Counted from the first letter of the stretch, positions 45,753-55,531 are shown. The stretch is 64,000 nt of DNA from JBBRHQ01 sp963738305 (GCA_963738305.1 CAVTVU010000011.1:62001-126000), one strand, 5' to 3'. Program-made: numbers and translations. The notes: generated by a model from the sequence alone, not told the origin.

Positions 45753-47543
45753 ATGCTCACGAGGGTATTGCGCAGCAACTGGGGTCGGCTCGCCGCGCTC
45801 CTTGCGGCGATCGCGATCGTCCTCCTCGCTTCGGCGGCCCTGCTGCACTACGGCTTCGACGAGTTCCACACCTTCGGCGATTCGCTCTGGTCTTCGGTCA
45901 AGCACCTGCTCGACCCCTCCAGCCTCCAGGACGACGACGGGGCGCCGAAGCGGGTGATCGGCCTCTTCCAGGTGATCGCCGGACTCGTCCTGCTGGTCGG
46001 GCTCCTGTTCACCGTCACCGCGGAGACCCTGGGGCGCTCGATCGCCCGCCTCGGCCGCACCGAGGTACCGGTCCGCGCCCACGACCACCTGGTGGCGATC
46101 GGGGCGATCGATCTGGCGCCGGAGACCCCCTCCACCCTGATCCGGGTGGGTGGGCCGGGAAGGCTGCCGGAGAGAATCGTCCTGCTCGCTCCCGAGAGCG
46201 CCCGCGCCTCGCGCGAGGAGCTGCTGCTGACGCTGCGCGCCCAGTCCGCACCGATGCGGGTCGAGATGGTGATCGGCGACACTTCCGGCGCGTCGGGCTT
46301 CGAGCTGGCCTCGGTGGAGACGGCCGGCGACATCATCGTCTTCCCGACGACCAGCGGGCCGACCCCCGCTGAGACCGCGGATGTCGAGGTGCTGCAGACC
46401 GGCCTGGCGCTGAGAGCCTACCTCGACGAGCGCGCACCGGACGCCGATCCCAGCGTCAGCCTGCTGTTCCGCCGGGGACGGAACGTCGACGCCGCCTGGG
46501 AGACGCTCCCGCACGAATGGGACGCGGTGGTCGGCGACCGCGTCGTCGCCGCCGCCCTGAGGCTGGCGATCGTGCGCCCCGAGCTGGCGCCGGTTTTGCC
46601 CGGGCTGGACGAGGAGGCCGCGGTGCGGGCGATCGGGCCGGGCCGGTTCGCGGGTCTGCCGTTCGGCCAGCTCTCGAGCCGCTCGGAGGATGGAATCCCG
46701 GTCGGGCTGGTCCGCGGGGACGAATCGCGATTCGCGCCTCCGCCGGAGGAGGTCGTCGGAGAGGACGACCGGGTGATCGTGATGGGGCGGGGGCGGGGCA
46801 GCACCGATCACCGGCTGGTCGCCAGGCACGGCCCGGCCAGCGGAAACGGTCCGCTGCGGATCACGATGGTCGGGTGCGGGATCAACGCGCCGGCGCTTAT
46901 GGAGGAGTTCAGCGCCTCCGGGCGCGAGCAGGTCGAGGTGAGGGTGCTCGCGACTCGAGCAGCCCGCATGACCTATCTCCCCCGCGAGGACTACGAGGGG
47001 GTCTCAATCTCCTTCGAGGAGACCCGTCCCACCGACCCGGGCGACCTCGAGCGGGGCCTCGGCGGCGGCGAAACCGACGTGATCCTCATCACCCCCAGTC
47101 CCTCGAGCTACGACCTGCGTGCCTCCGACGCCGAGGCGACGCTTTCGACCCTGCACGTGCTCCGGCTCGCGGGGGCGGAGACCCCGATCGTCGCCGAGTT
47201 GTTCCTGCCCGACTCGGTCAGGCGGCTCCCGCAGGACCGCCGCCTCAGCGCCGTCTCCACGCTCGACATGATCTCGACCGCGATCGCCTTCAGCGTCCTG
47301 GACACACGCGCGGCGGCGGCCCTCGAGGGGCTGTTCGGAGGGAGCATGCGAATCGAGGCCCAGCGCCTGGGCGGCGATGCCGAGGCGAGCTTCGGCGAGA
47401 TCTACGCCCTCGGCCTCGCCCGCGGGGTGGTCCCGATCGCGGTGAAGGCCGAGGACGGGACGGTCACCATCGCGCCGCGTGAGGATGCGCGGCTGGAGCC
47501 CGGCGACGTGCTGCTGATCCTCGATCCCGGGCGCACCAAGTAA
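45753..47543 (+). CDS. CASTOR/POLLUX-like ion channel protein with RCK-type NAD-binding domains
   Basis: The 596-residue product has two membrane helices near the N-terminus (LAALLAAIAIVLLASAALLH and VIGLFQVIAGLVLLVGLLFT) flanking a short pore-like region, then two Rossmann-type regulatory domains (HDHLVAIGAIDLAPETPSTL; LRITMVGCGINAPALMEEFS). A C-terminal TrkA-C-like part ends LEPGDVLLILDPG. This matches bacterial homologues of plant CASTOR/POLLUX channels. No canonical TVGYG filter is present, as is usual for that family. Ion selectivity is unknown. Confidence 0.82.
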   Translation: MLTRVLRSNWGRLAALLAAIAIVLLASAALLHYGFDEFHTFGDSLWSSVKHLLDPSSLQDDDGAPKRVIGLFQVIAGLVLLVGLLFTVTAETLGRSIARLGRTEVPVRAHDHLVAIGAIDLAPETPSTLIRVGGPGRLPERIVLLAPESARASREELLLTLRAQSAPMRVEMVIGDTSGASGFELASVETAGDIIVFPTTSGPTPAETADVEVLQTGLALRAYLDERAPDADPSVSLLFRRGRNVDAAWETLPHEWDAVVGDRVVAAALRLAIVRPELAPVLPGLDEEAAVRAIGPGRFAGLPFGQLSSRSEDGIPVGLVRGDESRFAPPPEEVVGEDDRVIVMGRGRGSTDHRLVARHGPASGNGPLRITMVGCGINAPALMEEFSASGREQVEVRVLATRAARMTYLPREDYEGVSISFEETRPTDPGDLERGLGGGETDVILITPSPSSYDLRASDAEATLSTLHVLRLAGAETPIVAELFLPDSVRRLPQDRRLSAVSTLDMISTAIAFSVLDTRAAAALEGLFGGSMRIEAQRLGGDAEASFGEIYALGLARGVVPIAVKAEDGTVTIAPREDARLEPGDVLLILDPGRTK

Positions 47544-47603
47544 ATGGACCGTGCACCCGTCCTTCGAAACGAAGTCCCCGGGCGTGGCCGCCGAGCTCGG
47601 CTC

Positions 47604-47701
47604 GGGCCAGGCTTGCCTGCGGCACCCGCGGCTCTCGCTTAAGGCTGCTTCCTTCCGGACCTGACCTGATTCACGTGCCTACGTCGCGCAGGACCTGGCC
47701 G
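47604..47701 (-). ncRNA. ffs: Bacterial signal recognition particle RNA (small type)
   Basis: On the minus strand the domain IV core reads CAGGTCAGGTCCGGAAGGAA then GCAGCC (47642-47670 region), with the GGAA tetraloop and the Ffh-binding internal loops. Flanking segments GGCCAGG (47694-47700) and CCTGGCC (47605-47611) pair, as do CCTGCG and CGCAGG inside, closing one long hairpin of about 98 nt. Weaker outer pairing (GGCGT/ACGCC) may extend it. The exact ends are estimates. It targets ribosomes with Ffh to the membrane. It lies near dnaX-recR, a common arrangement. Confidence 0.88.
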
Positions 47702-47885
47702 TCAACGCCTCCTTCGGCGCACTGACCCCGAAGGCCAGCACCTCAGGACGGTAGTCGGCCCCGCTAGAGCGGATTGCGGGTTACAGGGCACCGCTGATTC
47801 CCCGCCTAGCACGGTCCAGCCGGGATGCTAGCGCGTCGCCCAGGCCGACCCGAGGTCCGGCCTGCGGTTCTGCCAACGTTGCGCC

Positions 47886-49536
47886 ATGCCGATCTCCTAC
47901 ACCGGCCGCCACCGCCGGGCGGGGCAGGGAGCGGCCGTCGTCGCCCTTCTGGCGCTGCTCGCGCTCCTGGGCATGGTGAGCGCCGCGCGTGGCCTCGGAC
48001 CGCGGGGCGCTCCGGCGCAACGGCCGAGCTTCATCGTCATCCAGACCGACGATCAGACCATCCAGGAGCTGGACTCGACCTGGCTGACGCCGATGGGGCT
48101 GAGGGCGCGGACGATGCCCCACACGATCGACCTGATCCGCCGGCGCGGGATCGATTTCCGCCGCTATTACGTCTCCTACCCGCTCTGCTGTCCCTCCCGG
48201 GCCTCGCTGCTCACCGGCCGCTACGCGCACAACACCCGGGTCCTCGGCAACCTGCCGCCCAACGGCGGTTTCTCCGCCTTCCAGAGCGGGCCCAACTATC
48301 GCCACAACGTCGCGACCTGGCTCGATGGGGCCGGCTACCGGACGATCCACTTGGGCAAGTTCCTCAACAACTACGGCTCGCGCGGCAACGCCGAGACGAC
48401 GATCCCACCGGGCTGGGATCGCTGGGAGACGCTGACCCCGGCCGGCGAGTCCGCCTACTTCTACGGCTACCACCTGAACGTCAACGGTCATGCCGAGGGG
48501 CCGTTCGGCGACCCCGAGTACGGCCTCGGCGCCGGCGAGGACGATCGGCGCTGCCGGGCTTGGGCGGTCCCCGGGCTGACCTGCAACTTCCTGACCGACT
48601 CGCTGACCCGCCGGGCCGTCACACAGATCGAGCGGACCCCGGCGAGCCGGCCCTTCTACCTCCAGCTCGACTACACCGCCCCCCACGGGGACCCCCGGCC
48701 ACCGATCGGGCCCGAGCCGGCGGCCCGCCACTACGACTCGGCCCAGGACACGCCACTTCCGAGGCCGCTCGGCTTCGACGAGGCGGACGTCTCCGACAAG
48801 CCCGAGTGGATCCGCAGCCTCTCCCGCTTCGATCAGACCTCGGTGCGCCGGATCAGGAAGGAGTACCGCAAGAGCATCGAGGCGATGCGCGCCGTCGACG
48901 ACGGCGTGGCGAGCCTGATCTCCGCGCTGCGCCGGACCCGCCGCCTCGCCAACACCTACGTCCTGTTCACCACCGACAACGGCTTCTTCACCGGCGAGCA
49001 TCGGATCGAGCGGGGCAAGTTCCTTCCCTACGAACCGGCGCTCCACCTGCCGCTGCTGATCAGGGGCCCGGGGATCAGGCCGGGATCGAGGTCATCCGAG
49101 CTGGTGGCCAACGTCGACATCACCCCGACCGTCCTCCGCCTCGCCGGCGTCCGCGCCGACCGGTCCCTCGACGGCCGGCCGCTCGAGGCCTTCTGGCGCG
49201 ACACCGCTCTCCGCACCCGGCGCCCGATCCTGCTCGAGTCCTTCCTTGACCCCGTGTCGGCGCCGGCGGAGCGGCGCGGCCCCGTTCCCGTCAACCCGCC
49301 CCACCTGGCCTTCCGCGGCGTCCGCCTCGGGCCCTACTCCTACGTCGAGTACGGCTCCGGCGCGCGGGAGCTGTACGACCTCTCCAGGGACCCGGGCGAG
49401 TTGAGGAACCAGCGCCGGCGACCTCCGCTACGCCCGGGTCAAGGCGTTCCTGCACCGCCTGGTCACCCGCCTGAAGGATTGCGACGGCGCCGGGTGCAAG
49501 CGCGAATCCGGCCCGATCCCGCAGCCGCGCCGATAA
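47886..49536 (+). CDS. Secreted sulfatase (one base insertion near the end)
   Basis: The product has a signal segment (AAVVALLALLALLGMVSAAR), metal-binding Asp55-Asp56 in IVIQTDDQ, the formylglycine motif CCPSRASLLTGRYAHN with Cys101 as the residue to be oxidised, and TTDNGFFTGEHRIERGK. It would cleave a sulfate ester outside the cell. Near 49415 one extra C breaks the frame; restored, the end reads AGDLRYARVKAFLHRLVTRL and stops with TAA at 49534-49536 (about 549 residues). Without correction the frame runs on into kup as a false 1,212-residue fusion. A formylglycine-generating enzyme is not in this window. Confidence 0.88.
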
Positions 49537-49544
49537 GCGCAACG

Positions 49545-51524
49545 GTGGCCGGCACCGGGAAATCGGGGGATCAACCCTTCACCACGGCGGACGAGCCGGG
49601 GCCTGACCCCGACCGCACCGGCGGTCCCGACCGCCGCCGCCAGGCCGGCGTCGCGCTGCTCGCGCTCGGCGCGCTCGGGGTCGTCTTCGGAGACATCGGC
49701 ACCAGCCCGCTGTACGCGCTACAGACCGTGTTCTCGGCCGACAACCACGCCGTGAAGCCGACCGAGACGGACGTCTACGGGGTGATCTCGCTGGTCTTCT
49801 GGTCGGTCACGCTGATCGTCTCGATCGAGTTCGTCTGCCTGATCATGCGGGCCGACAACGACGGGGAGGGCGGGATCATGGCGCTGACCGCGCTATTGGA
49901 GACGCTGTCGTTCCGGCGACCCCGAGCGAAGACCGTGCTGATCGCCCTGGGGATGTTCGGGGTCGCCCTCTTCTACGGCGACGGAATGATCACGCCGGCG
50001 ATCTCGGTCCTCTCGGCGGTCGAGGGAGTCAAGGTGGCGACGCCCGGCCTCAGCTCGATCGTGGTTCCGGTGACGATCGCGGTGCTGGCGGTGCTGTTCT
50101 CGATCCAGCGCTTCGGCACGCATCGGGTCGGAGGGGTCTTCGGACCGGTGATGCTGGTCTGGTTCGCCGCGATCGCCGCGGCGGGCCTGGCGCGGGTCCT
50201 CGCCCACCCTACGATCGTCAAGGCGCTCTCGCCGCAATACGGGGTCGAGTTCTTCAGCGCCCACCTGGGCATCGCCTTCGTCTCGCTCTCGGCGATCGTG
50301 CTGACGATCACCGGGGCCGAGGCGCTCTACGCTGACATGGGTCACTTCGGCCGCCCACCGATCACTCGCGCCTGGTTCTTCGTCGTCTTCCCGGCGCTGA
50401 CCCTCAACTACATGGGGCAGGGGTCGCTGATCCTCGGTACCCCGAGCGCGATCGACAACCCGTTCTTCCTCCTCGTTCCGCACTGGCTGCGCATCCCGTT
50501 GGTGGTGCTGGCGACCGTCGCGACCGTGATCGCCTCCCAGGCCGTCATCTCGGGCGCGTTCTCGGTGACCCGCCAGGCCATCCAGCTCGGTTTCCTGCCG
50601 CGGCTCTCGATCCGGCACACGTCGGCCCGAGAGATTGGCCAGGTCTACGCCCCGGCGATCAACTGGGTCCTGTTCGTCGCCGTGGTCGGCCTGGTGGTGG
50701 GCTTCGGCTCGTCGACCAAGCTTGCCTCGGCCTACGGGATCGCCGTGACCGGCACGATCACGGTGGACACCGTTCTCTTCTTCGTCGTCGTCCGGATGCT
50801 GTGGCGAAAGCCGACCTGGGTTGTCGCCGCCGGCGCCGTCTTCTTCGGGACGATCGATCTCGCGTTTCTCGGCGCCAACGTCGGCAAGATCGTGCACGGC
50901 GCCTGGTTCCCGCTCTCCGTCGGGGTGATCGTCTTCGTCATCCTGAATACCTGGAAGCGCGGAGCCGAAGCACTCCACGCCGCGCGTGAGGAGAAGGAGG
51001 GGGCCCTGGCTGATTTCGTGCGCGAGGTTCGCGCGATGGACCCGCCGGTCGCCCGCGTGCCGGGGACCGCCGTCTACCTCAACGCCCGCCGCGAGACGAC
51101 GCCCCTGGCACTGCAGGCATCGCTCCGGCACTTCCGGGTCCTGCACCAAACGGTGGTGATCTTTTCGATCGAGTCGACGAGAGAGCCCCACGTCCGAGAC
51201 GAAGAGAGGCTGACGGTGGACTCGCTCGGCTTCGAGGACGACGGAATCGCCCACCTCACCGCTCGCGTCGGCTTCCAGGACACCCCCGACGTTCCCTTCT
51301 TCCTGCGCCTGGCGTCGGAACTCGGCATCGAAGCCGAGATCGACGTCCAGCGCGCGATCTACTTCGTTTCGCATGGCGAGATCGAGCCGACCCCGGTGCG
51401 GATCGGAACTCGGTGGCGCAAGCGGTTGTTCACGGCGATGGCGCGAAACAGCGCCAGCCCCGTCGAGTACTTTCGGCTACCGCCGGAGAGCACCATCAAC
51501 GTGGCCGTCCCGCTCGAGCTCTAG
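49545..51524 (+). CDS. kup: Kup-family potassium uptake protein
   Basis: The 659-residue transporter has the Kup signature GALGVVFGDIGTSPLYALQT at the first membrane helix, VISLVFWSVTLIVSIEFVCL, ADNDGEGGIMALTALLE, and MITPAISVLSAVEGVKV, followed by about nine more helices and a cytosolic C-terminal domain from about residue 480. It imports K+ with H+. I take the GTG at 49545, 8 bp after the corrected sulfatase stop; nearly all Kup proteins have such a short hydrophilic lead. A weak stem follows at 51559. Confidence 0.93.
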   Translation: MAGTGKSGDQPFTTADEPGPDPDRTGGPDRRRQAGVALLALGALGVVFGDIGTSPLYALQTVFSADNHAVKPTETDVYGVISLVFWSVTLIVSIEFVCLIMRADNDGEGGIMALTALLETLSFRRPRAKTVLIALGMFGVALFYGDGMITPAISVLSAVEGVKVATPGLSSIVVPVTIAVLAVLFSIQRFGTHRVGGVFGPVMLVWFAAIAAAGLARVLAHPTIVKALSPQYGVEFFSAHLGIAFVSLSAIVLTITGAEALYADMGHFGRPPITRAWFFVVFPALTLNYMGQGSLILGTPSAIDNPFFLLVPHWLRIPLVVLATVATVIASQAVISGAFSVTRQAIQLGFLPRLSIRHTSAREIGQVYAPAINWVLFVAVVGLVVGFGSSTKLASAYGIAVTGTITVDTVLFFVVVRMLWRKPTWVVAAGAVFFGTIDLAFLGANVGKIVHGAWFPLSVGVIVFVILNTWKRGAEALHAAREEKEGALADFVREVRAMDPPVARVPGTAVYLNARRETTPLALQASLRHFRVLHQTVVIFSIESTREPHVRDEERLTVDSLGFEDDGIAHLTARVGFQDTPDVPFFLRLASELGIEAEIDVQRAIYFVSHGEIEPTPVRIGTRWRKRLFTAMARNSASPVEYFRLPPESTINVAVPLEL

Positions 51525-51558
51525 GCGATCCGGGCGCCGCTGACGAGACGTATTTCGA

Positions 51559-51573
51559 ACACCAATACGGTGT
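51559..51573 (+). terminator. Possible weak terminator after kup
   Basis: ACACCAATACGGTGT can form a 5-bp stem with a 5-nt loop and is followed by CTTATT. The stem is short and the T-run imperfect, so this is a weak call. Confidence 0.3.
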
Positions 51574-51689
51574 CTTATTGACGCCTCGGCCGCGGCGAAT
51601 CCGGGCGGCGCAGCGCGGCTGGATCGCCAGCATGACGACCGCCGAACACCCAGGCCGGCGCGGGCGATCCCTCCTATGATCCCGACCCC

Positions 51690-51761
51690 GGGCGCGTAGC
51701 TCAGCGGGAGAGCGCTCGCTTCACACGCGAGAGGTCGCTGGTTCGAAACCAGCCGCGCCCA
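51690..51761 (+). tRNA. tRNA-Val(CAC)
   Basis: A 72-nt cloverleaf: acceptor GGGCGCG/CGCGCCC with discriminator A, D-arm TAGCTCAGCGGGAGAGC, anticodon stem CTCGC/GCGAG with loop TTCACAC (anticodon CAC), and T-arm CTGGTTCGAAACCAG. CCA is not encoded. Its 3' 47 nt plus 3 nt beyond are repeated at 61334-61383. Confidence 0.97.
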
Positions 51762-51764
51762 TCG
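51715..51764 (+). repeat. Left 50-bp direct repeat (attL-like), 3' part of tRNA-Val
   Basis: From the anticodon stem to 3 bp past the tRNA end. Identical at 49 of 50 positions to 61334-61383 (the difference is 51729 G versus 61348 C). Such repeats are the usual outcome of tyrosine-recombinase integration into a tRNA gene. Confidence 0.85.
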
Positions 51765-51870
51765 GCTTCCTGAGCCAAACCGAACAGGTTCGCGAGCACT
51801 CACCCCGCCAGGTCGCCGAACTCTCTCCGAGCGAGGTCCGGAGGTCATTCAGCACATCACTGTTTCCAGA

Positions 51871-51926
51871 GTGTGACCGGAGTCGCAGTAATAGCGTCGG
51901 TGGAGGTGAGAGGTTAGGTGCCAACC
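51871..51926 (+). promoter_or_regulatory. Duplicated upstream element, copy A
   Basis: 56 bp beginning GTGTGACCG and ending GGTGCCAACC match, by eye, 43 of 56 positions of 52748-52803 without gaps. It lies 67 bp upstream of the ATG of the decayed BNR gene. Shared promoter or activator site is the likely explanation. Confidence 0.5.
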
Positions 51927-51993
51927 CAAGCAACTCGAGATGTTGGCGCCAATGAACTAAGGAACTGTCAGAGCCGGCGACATGAGGAGATTG

Positions 51994-52690
51994 TGATGTC
52001 ATCCACGCGGCGAAACCGGCACTCGCACCTACGCCTTGGACACGCCGGCATCTGCGAAGCATCCTCCCGTGGTCCGCGTCAGCAGCGACGCCTACTCAGA
52101 TCCCGTCGGCCAGCACCGAACCGAAGTCGAGCCCGACACCCTCTCAGCAGCCGCCGGTGGATGGGGGCTGTCATTGTCGGCGAAGCTCTCGTCGGTGGCG
52201 GGTCGAACATCTGCTGGGCCAGCTCTCGCGCCGGCGCCAGCCACACCGGCCAAGGCTTTCTTCCGGGCATGACCAAGGACGTCGGAGGCCCGTATGACCG
52301 GGCCACCGATCCAAGCGTCGCCTATGACGCCCGCCATCACGTCTGGATGATCTCGAGCCTCGCGATCAAGGACCCGGTCGGCACGGTGGCGGTCCGTCGC
52401 GACATCGTCGTCAGTCGGGCCCACGATCAGCGCGCCGCCGCCACCACCATCGACGTCGGTGGCACCATCGGCTCCGTTGGGCGCGGCACCCCCGTCTGGG
52501 CGATCAGCCGGTGGTCCACCCCGACGGGATAACGACATCGTGATCAGCACCACCACCGACGGGATCGCCTGGTCGCCGGTGGCGAGAGTCCCGATCGACG
52601 CGGTCGACCGGGCCGCTGAGAGGCGGGCTCTTCGGCGAGGCAATGTCCACCGTCCGGGGTGGACTCCGGTTGGGGGCGCCCGATGACCGA
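51994..52690 (+). pseudogene. Decayed BNR/sialidase-like secreted protein
   Basis: Fragments in different frames recall exported Asp-box proteins: VVRVSSDAYSDPVGQHRTEV with EPDTLS (near 52060-52140), GFLPGMTKDVGGPYDRATDP with SVAYDARHHVWMISSLAI (near 52255-52370), and DIVISTTTDGIAWSPVARVP (near 52535-52590), the last being an Asp-box-like repeat. Frames change several times, no continuous gene can be made with one or two corrections, and the C-terminal repeats are missing. True decay is more likely here than sequencing error. Function of intact relatives is unclear; they may bind or cut glycans. Confidence 0.6.
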
Positions 52691-52747
52691 GGCCCTCCGC
52701 CCCGGCGCAGGCGCTTCTACGGCCAACGGAAGCCCACATGACGGGTT

Positions 52748-52803
52748 GTGTGACCGAGCTCGCGGTAACTGCGTCACCGCAGGTGAGACGCTTGGTGCCC
52801 ACC
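52748..52803 (+). promoter_or_regulatory. Duplicated upstream element, copy B
   Basis: About 77% identical to copy A at 51871-51926, and 41 bp upstream of the SGNH-beta-lactamase start. A purine-rich site AGGGGAGCGAGAG follows just before the ATG. Confidence 0.5.
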
Positions 52804-52844
52804 ACACTCGATCCAAGTCAAATGGATTAGAGGGGAGCGAGAGA

Positions 52845-54755
52845 ATGCCGATGCGCCTAGCTCGTGCGAAGCGGGAGATCAGTTCTGGATTCGGGCGAGG
52901 GGGTCGTGAGGACCGGCGTGCCCCGACCCGGATAGAGCACCGTCTGTGCCGCATGGTCCTCGCGTTGACCCTTGTCGTAGTCGCCGTGATCGCCTCGGCG
53001 CCCGAGGCGCAGGCAGCGAGACCCCAGCGCCTCTACCTCGCCCTCGGCGACTCGATCGGCTTCGGCATCGGTGCCTCGGACCCGAGCACAAAGGGCTACG
53101 CGGGTCAGCTCTTCCAGACCCTGCGGGCGCCGGGGAAGTGGCAGGTCGACAGCCTGCGAAATCTCTCAAATCCAGTCAACGAGACCAGCAGCAGCATCCT
53201 CGGCAATCAGCTCTCGGCCGCTCTTGAGGCGATCAAGGATCCGACCACGGATACGCGGGTGGTGACCCTGGGGATCGGCGGCAACGACGTCGGATTCGGT
53301 CTGCTCACGCACGGCCCCTGCGCGACGCCCGCGGTCGCGGCCTGCGGATTTGTCGCCAACTACAGGACGCTGCTGAGGCGCCTGACCAACGCCCTTGGCA
53401 ACGACCCCGGCCGGGAGGCCCTGGTGGTTGTGACCTACTACAACCCCCTGCAGGGAACCGACCAGGAGACGAGTTGGGACGATGCCCTGGTCGGCAGCGA
53501 CCGTCGGGTCGACTGCTCGGGCAAAGGCAAGCGAGTCGGCCTCAACGACCTCCTGGCGTGCCTCGGGCGGCGCTTCGGCGCCCGGGTGGCGGACATCTAT
53601 CCGCCTCTGACCGGCAGGATTCCTGAGCTCTCGGCAGCCGGCACCCACCTCAACGACGACGGATACGCCCTCGTTGCCAAGGTGATTGGCCGAGCTCTGC
53701 AACACCCACGAATGGATGTTCGTGCGGCCGCCGATGCCCTCGTTCAGGCCGGAGCGCCAGGCGCGATCGCCCTGGTCGCCAAGGGCAAGAGGACCAAGCT
53801 GGCGACCGCGGGAGCCGAGGTCTTGGGTCAACCGGGGAGGCCACGCGGCAAGGATCGCTTCCGCGCCGGCAGCGTCACCAAGTCCTTCGTCGCCACGCTC
53901 GTTCTCCAACTGGTCCAAAAACACCGGCTGAGGCTCAACGACAGCGTCGAGCGCTGGCTGCCCGGCTTGGTGCCCGACGGGGAGCAGATCACGATCAAGG
54001 AGCTGCTCGATCACCGCAGCGGTCTCTTTGACTACACCAGCGACCCGAGCTTCTTCGGCGGTTATCTGGCCGGGACGCGGCCCCTGGGATATAGGTGGTC
54101 CGAGCGCCAGCTGGTTGCCCTTAGCACCTCGCATCCCCCGGTCTTCCCCCCGGGCACCGCCGCCGCCTACTCCAACACCAACTACATCGTCTTGGGGATG
54201 GTAATCGAGGCGGCGACCCACCATTCGCTCGCCTACGAGCTGAGGCGCCGGATCACATCGCCGCTCCATCTCAGGTCCACCTCGCTTAAGGCACGTGCTC
54301 CGGCCGGCCGCTACCTGCACGGCTACATCACCCCCGCGGGCGTGCTGGCGCCCGGGCCCGGCGGCCTCTTTGACACCGGGGCGCTGAACGCGTCGCTGGC
54401 CGGTGCCGCGGGCGGCCTGCTCACCAACGCCCCCGACCTGGCGCGCTTTTACCGAGCCCTGTTCGCCGGGCGGATCATCGGGCCGCGGCTGCTGTCCTTG
54501 ATGCGCAGCCCGCTCTCCCCGCTCGCCACCCCGATCGCCAAGCAGGATGGCTACGGGCTCGGACTGGCGCGCTTTCGCTACCGCTGCGGGACGGTCTGGG
54601 GCCACGACGGCGATTACCCGGGCTACGTCACCCTGGCCCTGGCCTCGCGCCACGGGCGCCGCGCCGTGGTCATCGCGATCAACACCGACAGCATCACCCT
54701 CAGCCTCGCCCAAGCGATCACCTCGGTTGGCGAGGATCTCTACTGCGGCGGGTGA
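52845..54755 (+). CDS. Secreted SGNH hydrolase fused to a serine beta-lactamase/DD-peptidase domain
   Basis: The 636-residue product has a signal-like segment (MVLALTLVVVAVIASAPEAQ) after a long basic lead, then an SGNH/GDSL hydrolase: block I LALGDSIGFGIGA with Ser70, block III LGIGGNDVGFG, and GTHLNDDGYA with the catalytic Asp/His region. From about residue 300 a class C-type beta-lactamase fold follows: SVTKSF (SxxK, near 343), AAYSNTNYIVLG (YxN, near 442) and WGHDGDYPGY (HxG, near 587). Both halves keep their catalytic residues. Esterase plus peptidase action on cell wall or an ester substrate is inference. Confidence 0.88.
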   Translation: MPMRLARAKREISSGFGRGGREDRRAPTRIEHRLCRMVLALTLVVVAVIASAPEAQAARPQRLYLALGDSIGFGIGASDPSTKGYAGQLFQTLRAPGKWQVDSLRNLSNPVNETSSSILGNQLSAALEAIKDPTTDTRVVTLGIGGNDVGFGLLTHGPCATPAVAACGFVANYRTLLRRLTNALGNDPGREALVVVTYYNPLQGTDQETSWDDALVGSDRRVDCSGKGKRVGLNDLLACLGRRFGARVADIYPPLTGRIPELSAAGTHLNDDGYALVAKVIGRALQHPRMDVRAAADALVQAGAPGAIALVAKGKRTKLATAGAEVLGQPGRPRGKDRFRAGSVTKSFVATLVLQLVQKHRLRLNDSVERWLPGLVPDGEQITIKELLDHRSGLFDYTSDPSFFGGYLAGTRPLGYRWSERQLVALSTSHPPVFPPGTAAAYSNTNYIVLGMVIEAATHHSLAYELRRRITSPLHLRSTSLKARAPAGRYLHGYITPAGVLAPGPGGLFDTGALNASLAGAAGGLLTNAPDLARFYRALFAGRIIGPRLLSLMRSPLSPLATPIAKQDGYGLGLARFRYRCGTVWGHDGDYPGYVTLALASRHGRRAVVIAINTDSITLSLAQAITSVGEDLYCGG

Positions 54756-54862
54756 GCGAATGCCAGGCGACGCTCCAAGCGAGGATCCAGGCAAGCCGGC
54801 GCTCGGTTTGTGATCCGTGTCCTCGCCGAAGTTCTTCGAGAAGGACGATCAGGCCGTCGCTT

Positions 54863-55072
54863 TCATCCAATGCATGCTTTTCGAGCCGCTCTAGGGAAGG
54901 CGACGATCCAGTCGTGGTGCTCGGTGCCCTCTCTGAGCATTCGCTGGAGTTGGGCGCGGAGCAAATCGATCCTGTTGGGCGCCGCGGAGGGGTCGAGATG
55001 CTCCATCTGCCGTGCGAGTTGGTCCATCAGGTCCCGGAATGCTGGATCTGCAGTGATCCCTTCCTCGTCCAC
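54863..55072 (-). CDS. Doubtful 69-residue hypothetical protein
   Basis: From a GTG at 55070-55072 the minus strand encodes DPAFRDLMDQLARQMEHLDP, RIDLLRAQLQRMLREGTEHH and DWIVAFPRAARKACIG. The helical, amphipathic composition looks protein-like, but there is no ribosome site and it may be a remnant of a longer gene. The rest of 54756-55132 holds nothing else I recognise except the array leader at its right end. Confidence 0.3.
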   Translation of the reverse strand: MDEEGITADPAFRDLMDQLARQMEHLDPSAAPNRIDLLRAQLQRMLREGTEHHDWIVAFPRAARKACIG

Positions 55073-55132
55073 GGTGCGAAAGCTGGCAAGTGGGGCGGGT
55101 ATAGCGTCTATCGGAGAGATACTGCGTAGGCG

Positions 55133-55528
55133 ATGTCGCAGGAGAACGTGGAGGTCGTGCGTACCGCATTCGCAGCGTGGAACGCTGGCGACATGGACAC
55201 CCTTCGTGAGCTGTATGACCTCGACGTCATTACGCGATCGCTGGAAGGTTGGCCCGAGCCGGGGCCGTTCGTGGGGCGCGACGCGGTCATGCGGCAGTTC
55301 GAGCGTCTTCGCGCGACCTGGGACGCCGACGGCGTGGAACCGATCAGCGACTTCATCGACGCCGGTGAGCGAGTGGTCGTGAGGACGGTCTGGCATGGCG
55401 CGGGCGTTGGCCCTGAGGCGAACTTGGAGTTCACGCACGTCTACACGGTGCGCAGACGAAGGGTCGTCTTCCTCGAGTACTTCTGGGATCACGCTGAAGC
55501 CCTCGAAGCCGCCGGGCTGTCGGAGTAG
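55133..55528 (+). CDS. NTF2-like (SnoaL) protein, array unit 1
   Basis: 131 residues. The helix-rich start MSQENVEVVRTAFAAWNAGD and the curved sheet with VGRDAVMRQFERLRATWDAD and FIDAGERVVVRTVWHGAGVG mark the NTF2-like fold, which includes polyketide cyclases, epoxide hydrolases and ketosteroid isomerases. It closes with YFWDHAEALEAAGLSE. Preceded by a TAG-GCG-ATG junction although no array gene lies upstream, as if a unit had been lost. Substrate unknown; like all units it lacks a signal peptide. Confidence 0.88.
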   Translation: MSQENVEVVRTAFAAWNAGDMDTLRELYDLDVITRSLEGWPEPGPFVGRDAVMRQFERLRATWDADGVEPISDFIDAGERVVVRTVWHGAGVGPEANLEFTHVYTVRRRRVVFLEYFWDHAEALEAAGLSE

Positions 55529-55531
55529 GCG

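Noticed and set aside
47886..51524. A single 1,212-residue sulfatase-potassium transporter fusion
   Set aside because: Produced by one extra C near 49415. With it removed the sulfatase ends naturally at 49536 and kup starts at its own GTG at 49545.
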